NCBI RefSeq assembly: GCF_014302995.1
Contig: NZ_CP060295.1
Span: 4,579,501-4,643,500, forward strand
Length of the DNA stretch: 64,000 nucleotides
DNA from: Variovorax sp. PAMC26660
GTDB lineage: Bacteria > Pseudomonadota > Gammaproteobacteria > Burkholderiales > Burkholderiaceae_C
Direction: 5' to 3'
Shown: in pieces, positions 59,817-64,000 of the stretch
How positions within the stretch are numbered: the stretch's first letter is position 1
Layout: every line of letters begins with the position of its first letter
The notes under the pieces: generated by a model
Database searches by the model: none
Told to the model about the DNA's origin: nothing
Seen by the model: only the letters and a program-made list of their open reading frames with translations
Translations under genes and position numbers: made by a program

Positions 59817-61075
59817 AAGTCCTTTGCACCACGGTAGACCACTTACCTGCAACGCTGGAGGACGGAGAACGTGGGTTCGCGTTGTTTAAAAGCGCCAAGC
59901 GCGAGGGCATAGGCACCATTGCTCAGGGATTCCGTGGGCACTTGAAGCGGAGAGGGTTTGCGCCAAGTCCCCAGGCGTGGGACTTCGTCCAATTCTGTTT
60001 GGCGGTTTGCGCTGCCGACCTGGCGTGCCCTCGAAACACCAGTGCAGACGGCTGGACTCGGACCATCTCGCTGACTGTCGGACTGAATGAGCCACTCACA
60101 TGGGCACCGTGGAAACAGCATGCCGAAGACATGCTGAAAGTGCTGACCGGCGACTATTGGACTCTCCACTTCATCGATGGCGGGGCGCCCCCGCCCAATG
60201 GAAAGCCAAAGGCTCTCGATCACGACTGCGTTTCGCTGCTTTCTGGTGGCCTGGACAGTCTCATTGGGGGCATTGACTTGGTGGCGAGTAATCGCCGTCC
60301 GATGTTCGTGTCACAGCTTGCGCACGAAGATTCTCAGCGTCAGAGAAACTACGCTGGGCTACTCGGCGCCGGTGCCACGCACCGACAGTGGAGTCACGGC
60401 ATCAGTTTTTCTGGTCCACGCGAATCGTCAACACGTGCGCGTTCGCTGGCGTTTTATGGATTCGCTGTGCTTGCCGCGTCTCAGATTGCCGCGACACCCG
60501 TGCAAGTGTTCATTCCTGAGAATGGCTTCATTTGCATTAACCCGCCATTGGTGCCCGGACGGGTCTCAAGCTTGAGCACTCGGACGACCCACCCCATGTT
60601 CATTGCAATGCTTCAGGCCCTGCTGACCGGCCTTGGAGTCGAGGTGAGGCTCGAATTGCCGTACCAGTTCAAGACGAAGGGCGAGATGCTTCGAGAGTGC
60701 CTCAACCCGGACCTTCTGCGCGCTTGGGCCGCAGACTCGACGAGTTGTGGTCGGTTCCGTACGTACAACCGCGTTCATTGCGGACGCTGTGTCCCCTGCA
60801 TGATCCGCAAGAGCGCATTTCTCGCATGGGATCCTCAAATGGACACGACGGAGTACGTGCACGATTCACTGGCAGATTCCGGAAAGTCGAGCGGGCCGGA
60901 CGATCCGATGGCAGCAGCACTTGCAATAGTGGCAGTCGAGGACAAGGGCTTGGACCGATTCCTTGGTGCCACGCTGGCCTTCGCCCGACATGAGGATCGT
61001 GCAGCCTACCGGAGGGTGCTCGGTGCTGGCATCGCAGAGCTCGGGGTACTGCTGCGCAGGGATAGCATCCTGTGA
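59813..61075 (+). CDS. qatC: QatC, QueC-like protein
   Basis: A 420-residue protein with the QueC PP-loop SLLSGGLDSL (141-150) and a zinc-type Cys cluster in TSCGRFRTYNRVHCGRCVPCMIRKSAF. QueC makes 7-cyano-7-deazaguanine; QatC homologues in defence operons are expected to modify a protein or nucleotide target. ATG 59813 overlaps the qatB stop by ATGA. Confidence 0.93.
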   Translation: MKVLCTTVDHLPATLEDGERGFALFKSAKREGIGTIAQGFRGHLKRRGFAPSPQAWDFVQFCLAVCAADLACPRNTSADGWTRTISLTVGLNEPLTWAPWKQHAEDMLKVLTGDYWTLHFIDGGAPPPNGKPKALDHDCVSLLSGGLDSLIGGIDLVASNRRPMFVSQLAHEDSQRQRNYAGLLGAGATHRQWSHGISFSGPRESSTRARSLAFYGFAVLAASQIAATPVQVFIPENGFICINPPLVPGRVSSLSTRTTHPMFIAMLQALLTGLGVEVRLELPYQFKTKGEMLRECLNPDLLRAWAADSTSCGRFRTYNRVHCGRCVPCMIRKSAFLAWDPQMDTTEYVHDSLADSGKSSGPDDPMAAALAIVAVEDKGLDRFLGATLAFARHEDRAAYRRVLGAGIAELGVLLRRDSIL

Positions 61076-61812
61076 TGGATTTTCACTGTCATTTGGATTT
61101 GTACCCCAACGCTCGCGAGGTTTACAGGGAAGCGTGTTTGCGAAACACGTTCACTTGGCTGGTGACGACCAGTCCAAAGGCATTCGAAGCAACATCTCGC
61201 GTTCTGGGCGCTTCCCCGAAAGTCCTCATCACGCCAGGCCTTCATCCTGAAGTTGCGCAGCAGAAGGTCGGAGAACTTGACCTTTTGCTCGAGCAAATGG
61301 CGGGGGTGAAAGCAGTCGGTGAAGTTGGTATCGATGGTTCTTCAAGGCATCGAGCCAGCTTTGAACTTCAATGCAGCATCTTTCGCGCCGTCGTCGAGCG
61401 CTCGAAAAGCCTGGGTGGGCGAACGCTAAGCATTCACTCTCGGCAGGCAGTCAACGAGGTGTTGAACGAATTGCATTGCCAGCCCGGGTATGGAACCGCC
61501 GTCCTGCATTGGTTTACAGGAACGGCGACCGAATTGCGGACAGCAGACAGGATGGGCTGCTGGTTCAGTGTGGGCCCAGCAATGTTCACGTCCGGTAACG
61601 GTCGTGCCATAGCTGCTCGACTCCCACGGAACCGTGTGGTGCCAGAGAGTGACGGGCCATTCGCAAAAATCGACGGCAAATCGGTCCTCCCATGGAGCGC
61701 TGAGAGGACAGCCAAATGCCTTGCAGACGTCTGGCTAGTACCTTTGGATGAAGCTCAGAAATTGCTGGCGGACAACTCACTTCGACTTCTGAATCTAATG
61801 GAAGTCTGCTGA
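61075..61812 (+). CDS. qatD: QatD, TatD-like metal-dependent DNase
   Basis: A 245-residue TatD-family hydrolase. HCHLD (residues 4-8) supplies two metal His, GEVGIDG the conserved Glu, and SIHSRQ and LHWFTG further ligands. PESDGPF ends the active site. ATG 61075 (an adjacent GTG 61072 is in frame) overlaps the qatC stop. It completes the qatABCD operon. Confidence 0.92.
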   Translation: MDFHCHLDLYPNAREVYREACLRNTFTWLVTTSPKAFEATSRVLGASPKVLITPGLHPEVAQQKVGELDLLLEQMAGVKAVGEVGIDGSSRHRASFELQCSIFRAVVERSKSLGGRTLSIHSRQAVNEVLNELHCQPGYGTAVLHWFTGTATELRTADRMGCWFSVGPAMFTSGNGRAIAARLPRNRVVPESDGPFAKIDGKSVLPWSAERTAKCLADVWLVPLDEAQKLLADNSLRLLNLMEVC

Positions 61813-62198
61813 CTCCCGCGGACGTGTTCCCTTTAATCACAGATCATCAGGGGGCGGCTTTTTTTGTCAAAGAGAGCCATCCAGCTATTTTTTAGGCAGC
61901 ATCGCCGCCGATCTAAGTTGTTGATTTTATTGAGTTTGTGCATCAGCTAGATAAGTCCGTGGCGCGCGAAAAAGCCCTCACAGGGAGGGCTTTTGGAATG
62001 TGGTCGTGAACTCTTACGCGGTCCACGCTACGGCAAATTCGTTTGCATGAAGTCATTTTTGTTTTTCTCGTCGTAGTGACTTCGACGCGCTGGTATGAGA
62101 TTCAGCTTGCCTGTGGAGGCAACGCTCAGGATCTTTGAGCGAGGCTCGATTCTAACAGAAGGCCTCCGAGCAGTCCCTCTCGGGCGCCGCCCACATTG
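61813..62198. other. AT-richer intergenic region after qatD
   Basis: About 385 bases with no gene. It includes a T-rich tract (61855-61900) and the hairpin terminator at 61970-61994. Its composition differs from the flanking GC-rich genes. Confidence 0.5.
61970..61994. terminator. Bidirectional-type terminator downstream of qatD
   Basis: AAAAGCCCTC / GAGGGCTTTT is a perfect 10-bp stem with loop ACAGG. It has A and T runs on opposite sides, so it could end transcription from either direction. Confidence 0.78.
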
Positions 62199-62253
62199 AG
62201 GCAACGCTGAACAAGCCATCGCATTTCACACGGGGGCGACAACGTCGACGGGA
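62199..62253 (+). repeat. Left inverted repeat of the 985-bp element
   Basis: A 55-bp arm containing AACAAGCCATCGCATTTCAC and GACAACGTCGACGGGA. Its reverse complement lies at 63129-63183 with 53 of 55 matches. Confidence 0.85.
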
Positions 62254-62527
62254 CGCCGCCCATGAACTGCGTCAAGTGTTCAGCCGGAACTCTTTCCCCC
62301 CTCCTGAGAGACCGCTCTTCGCGGCAGAGAATTTTCAAGGCCTCGCACGGGGCCCTTTTTCTTGTCCCATTCTTTCCCCAGAAGCCCGCTCTGCTCTGGC
62401 TCAAGCAAGGCGAACAAAGACCCGATCTCGCCATAAAATTCCCGCCCCCCCATCCGCAACGCCGCTCATCCATCACGGCGGCGGCGATCATAGGGCCGTA
62501 ACAACAACATCACAGGGAATCGAAAAC

Positions 62528-62935
62528 ATGGAGCTCTCGCCGCTCAAACTCGTCGCGCTGATCACAATACCGCTGCTGAGCGCCGGTTGCGTGCCTCGGG
62601 TTGCCCAAGATGATCCCAAAGGCACTCAGGAGACGGGCACGTTGCAGCGCGTCGAGTTCATTCGACCCTCAGCAACCGGGGTCAACGCTTCCCCACCAGG
62701 GGCTTACTCCTCGATCGGCGCCAGCGCGGGCGCGAACGCCGCAGCCGCCTATGTTCTGCAGCCCTATCACCTCTGCGTTGTCGAACTGAAGGAGCACCAG
62801 TTCGTAAATGTGCGCTGGGGATGCAATGCGAAGTTAGCGCCCGGAACGTGTGTCAATGTCTTCACGGCATCGGCCGAAGCCAGACAATACTTCCCGCGAA
62901 CGCCGTCGCTCGTAGCTTGCAATAATCCCAGCTAA
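62528..62935 (+). CDS. Lipoprotein carried inside the inverted-repeat element
   Basis: A 135-residue protein with a lipoprotein signal and lipobox (LITIPLLSAGC, Cys about 21), a Gly/Ala linker (SSIGASAGANAAAAYV) and a C-terminal domain with three Cys (HLCVVELKEHQ, RWGCNAKL, GTCVNVF). The family is unknown. It is the only gene between the 55-bp repeats, so it may be a passenger. ATG 62528 starts the signal; CAGGGAA precedes it. Confidence 0.65.
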   Translation: MELSPLKLVALITIPLLSAGCVPRVAQDDPKGTQETGTLQRVEFIRPSATGVNASPPGAYSSIGASAGANAAAAYVLQPYHLCVVELKEHQFVNVRWGCNAKLAPGTCVNVFTASAEARQYFPRTPSLVACNNPS

Positions 62936-63128
62936 AGCGCCGCTGATTTCGCCCCTCTGTTGGCACTCCGTCGGCATCATGCTTTTGCATGAAGCAACAA
63001 ACCCTTGCCATGGTCGTCGCGAGAACGTGCAGCATGAGTGTGTCCGTGTCGCGCCTGGCTCACGCCTTGGCACGGGAAAGCGGTCCCCTTTGCTCCAAAT
63101 TGCGTCCGCCTATTCAAGGATTCGGGTA

Positions 63129-63183
63129 TCCCGTCGACGTTGTCGCTCCGGTGTGAAATGCGATGGCTTGTTCAGCGTTGCCT
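63129..63183 (-). repeat. Right inverted repeat of the 985-bp element
   Basis: A 55-bp arm, reverse complement of 62199-62253 with two substitutions in the TGTCGCTCCGG region. The outer end is GTTCAGCGTTGCCT. Confidence 0.85.
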
Positions 63184-63292
63184 TAAGCCGCTCGGTCACA
63201 TCTTGGGATTGAAGTTTAAGGGCCGCCTTCCTGGTCACGGCGGCGGATCTGCTGGTCTTGCGTCCGTAACCGCACCGGCGCACAGTGCGCAG

Positions 63293-63499
63293 ATGGTTCA
63301 CCCCGTCATTGAACTCTTCGAGCAGCGAGCTGCTTTGCTGGAAATGCAGGGAAGCAGTGCCGGCCTAGATGGCGCGATTGCCAACCTGGCCGCTTGGATG
63401 GCGTTGGCGCAGGATCACCTCACTGCGGATGACTGGGTAGTGCTGGGGGAGATTGGTGGCACGCTGTACCGGGAGGGGGCAAGCAGGCGACGCCCATGA
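63293..63499 (+). CDS. Small hypothetical protein
   Basis: A 68-residue soluble helical protein (MVHPVIELFEQRAALLEMQGSSAGLDGAIANLAAWMALAQDHLTADDWVVLGEIGGTLYREG). The family is unknown. ATG 63293 is the likely start; longer frames run back through the inverted repeat. Confidence 0.55.
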   Translation: MVHPVIELFEQRAALLEMQGSSAGLDGAIANLAAWMALAQDHLTADDWVVLGEIGGTLYREGASRRRP

Positions 63500-63559
63500 A
63501 AAAGCCACCTCAAGGGCGGCGTTCGCATCTTGCGCAGGCCCTTGAGGCCACGTATCGGA

Positions 63560-63772
63560 TCAGCAGATCCGGAATCGCTGCCCTCTGCTATTGGTGCGCC
63601 AGCAGGTCTCGCCGCGAGGCGCACGGTGCGTGGACCTATGAACAGCATGCCGGGGAGCCGAGTGCCGTTCGCTATGTGCGCTGCGGTGATGACCATGGCT
63701 GCTACCGTGACCGCGCGCAAGGCTGGTCGACAGGGCGCATGCGGCGATCAGGAATATCGCGAGTTGCTTCAT
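63560..63772 (-). CDS. Small secreted His/Arg-rich protein
   Basis: A 70-residue protein: a signal peptide (MKQLAIFLIAACALSTSLARG), then a basic His/Ser/Arg-rich stretch (HGSSHGHHRSAHSERHSAPRHAVHRSTHR) and a C-terminal motif GETCWRTNSRGQRFRIC with two Cys. The His content suggests metal binding, but this is inference. ATG 63772 starts the signal. Confidence 0.65.
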   Translation of the reverse strand: MKQLAIFLIAACALSTSLARGHGSSHGHHRSAHSERHSAPRHAVHRSTHRAPRGETCWRTNSRGQRFRIC

Positions 63773-63921
63773 CAGGTTGTCTCCTCCCAAAATTCCCGCG
63801 AGCCGCACGGGCGCGGATGTTTTCGCTTGTTCAGAGCTATGTGCCCGTTCTCACCGCGCGCACCTCCCGCTGCTGCGTCCTTCCCGATTTTGGGAACACT
63901 GGGTCAGCACAGGCCGGACGT

Positions 63922-64000
63922 TAGTCCCCGAACTCTTTTTTCATAGCAAGGTAGAACTTGTCGCCAGGCCCTGAAAGCGCCTCGCACAGTGCGTGTCGTG
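63922..64000 (-). CDS. C-terminal end of an unknown protein (partial)
   Basis: Minus-strand frame entering from the right edge: RHALCEALSGPGDKFYLAMKKEFGD and stop. Only 25 residues are visible; the residue mix is protein-like, but the gene cannot be identified. Confidence 0.35.

Larger units (their letters stand above)
62199..63183. mobile_element. 985-bp segment bounded by 55-bp inverted repeats
   Basis: The left arm (62199-62253, beginning AGGCAACGCTGAACAAG) and right arm (63129-63183, ending CTTGTTCAGCGTTGCCT) are reverse complements over 55 bases with two mismatches. The segment carries a lipoprotein gene but no transposase, so it looks like a non-autonomous (MITE- or tIS-like) element. 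No target-site duplication is visible at the borders (CACATTG / TAAGCC). Confidence 0.75.

Noticed and set aside
63508..63547. 10-bp inverted repeat CCTCAAGGGC / GCCCTTGAGG
   Set aside because: A 20-base loop and no T-run make it a weak terminator; no function could be supported.
63496..63924. 142-codon frame overlapping the 63293 gene stop by ATGA
   Set aside because: It runs antisense through the secreted His-rich gene, and its product is Arg/Ser/Cys-rich without structure; the minus-strand gene with a signal peptide is preferred.

Overview
The window is high-GC bacterial DNA. It carries a tmRNA 3' end with an AGCUCC-ACCA acceptor, a complete LexA-type box, an ESPR-type autotransporter, Burkholderiales-style H-NS, BPSL0761-like and RraA/IlvD genes, and LysR/TetR/GntR regulators. 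I infer a betaproteobacterium of the Burkholderiales, most likely Comamonadaceae (Variovorax-like). The genus is an impression from gene families, not a search result.

Layout. (1) 1-8750 is the right end of a prophage with a Mu-like contractile tail: hub end, spike gp45, gp46, gp47/J, gp48 and tail fibre. A lysis block follows: membrane proteins, a lambda-R-like endolysin and Rz with Rz1 embedded in it. After that come a HicAB toxin-antitoxin pair with its own promoter and operator, and a gene behind a LexA box. The prophage stops at a copy of the 3' end of ssrA (tmRNA) followed by the host ssrA terminator, so the phage sits in ssrA. (2) 8972-20906 is ordinary chromosome: an SDR and a metallo-beta-lactamase-fold enzyme divergent from a TetR gene with two clear operators, a YbhB-like lipoprotein, LysR genes (one a frameshifted pseudogene), a TIGR04325-type methyltransferase, an alpha/beta hydrolase, a glycine-rich autotransporter, and the start of a Tad pilus locus (flp, cpaA). 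(3) The Tad locus breaks inside cpaB at an IS5-family remnant. Next is a catabolic cluster: FCD-type GntR regulator, RraA-like lyase, sugar-acid dehydratase with its three Fe-S cysteines, a beta-propeller protein, two amino-acid ABC permeases and a substrate-binding protein. The binding protein is cut off by foreign sequence next to an IS1595-family transposase.

(4) From about 28.7 kb to the end the DNA is accessory. A restriction-modification-like locus (1067-aa N6-adenine methylase, overlapping PD-(D/E)XK nuclease, divergent HTH gene) shares an 8-bp half-site with a perfect 34-bp palindrome in front of the neighbouring gene. Then come small secreted proteins, a protein with an AcrVA2-like tail, H-NS, a TraB/GumN protein, and a coupled operon of an AAA+ ATPase, a 70-aa ORF and a TOTE-type primase-helicase. 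A zinc-finger / large serine recombinase / ParB / RepB-like module runs toward it, and a complete four-gene Qat anti-phage system (qatABCD) follows. The last kilobases hold a 985-bp segment bounded by 55-bp inverted repeats that carries a lipoprotein gene but no transposase.

The genes fall into a few functional units: phage morphogenesis and lysis, sugar-acid catabolism with a broken transporter, and a defence/mobility island. The best places to look for something undescribed are the AAA+/70-aa/TOTE operon, the restriction-like locus with its shared operator half-site, the 55-bp inverted-repeat element, and the two dispersed copies of a regulatory repeat whose palindrome is conserved through compensatory changes.
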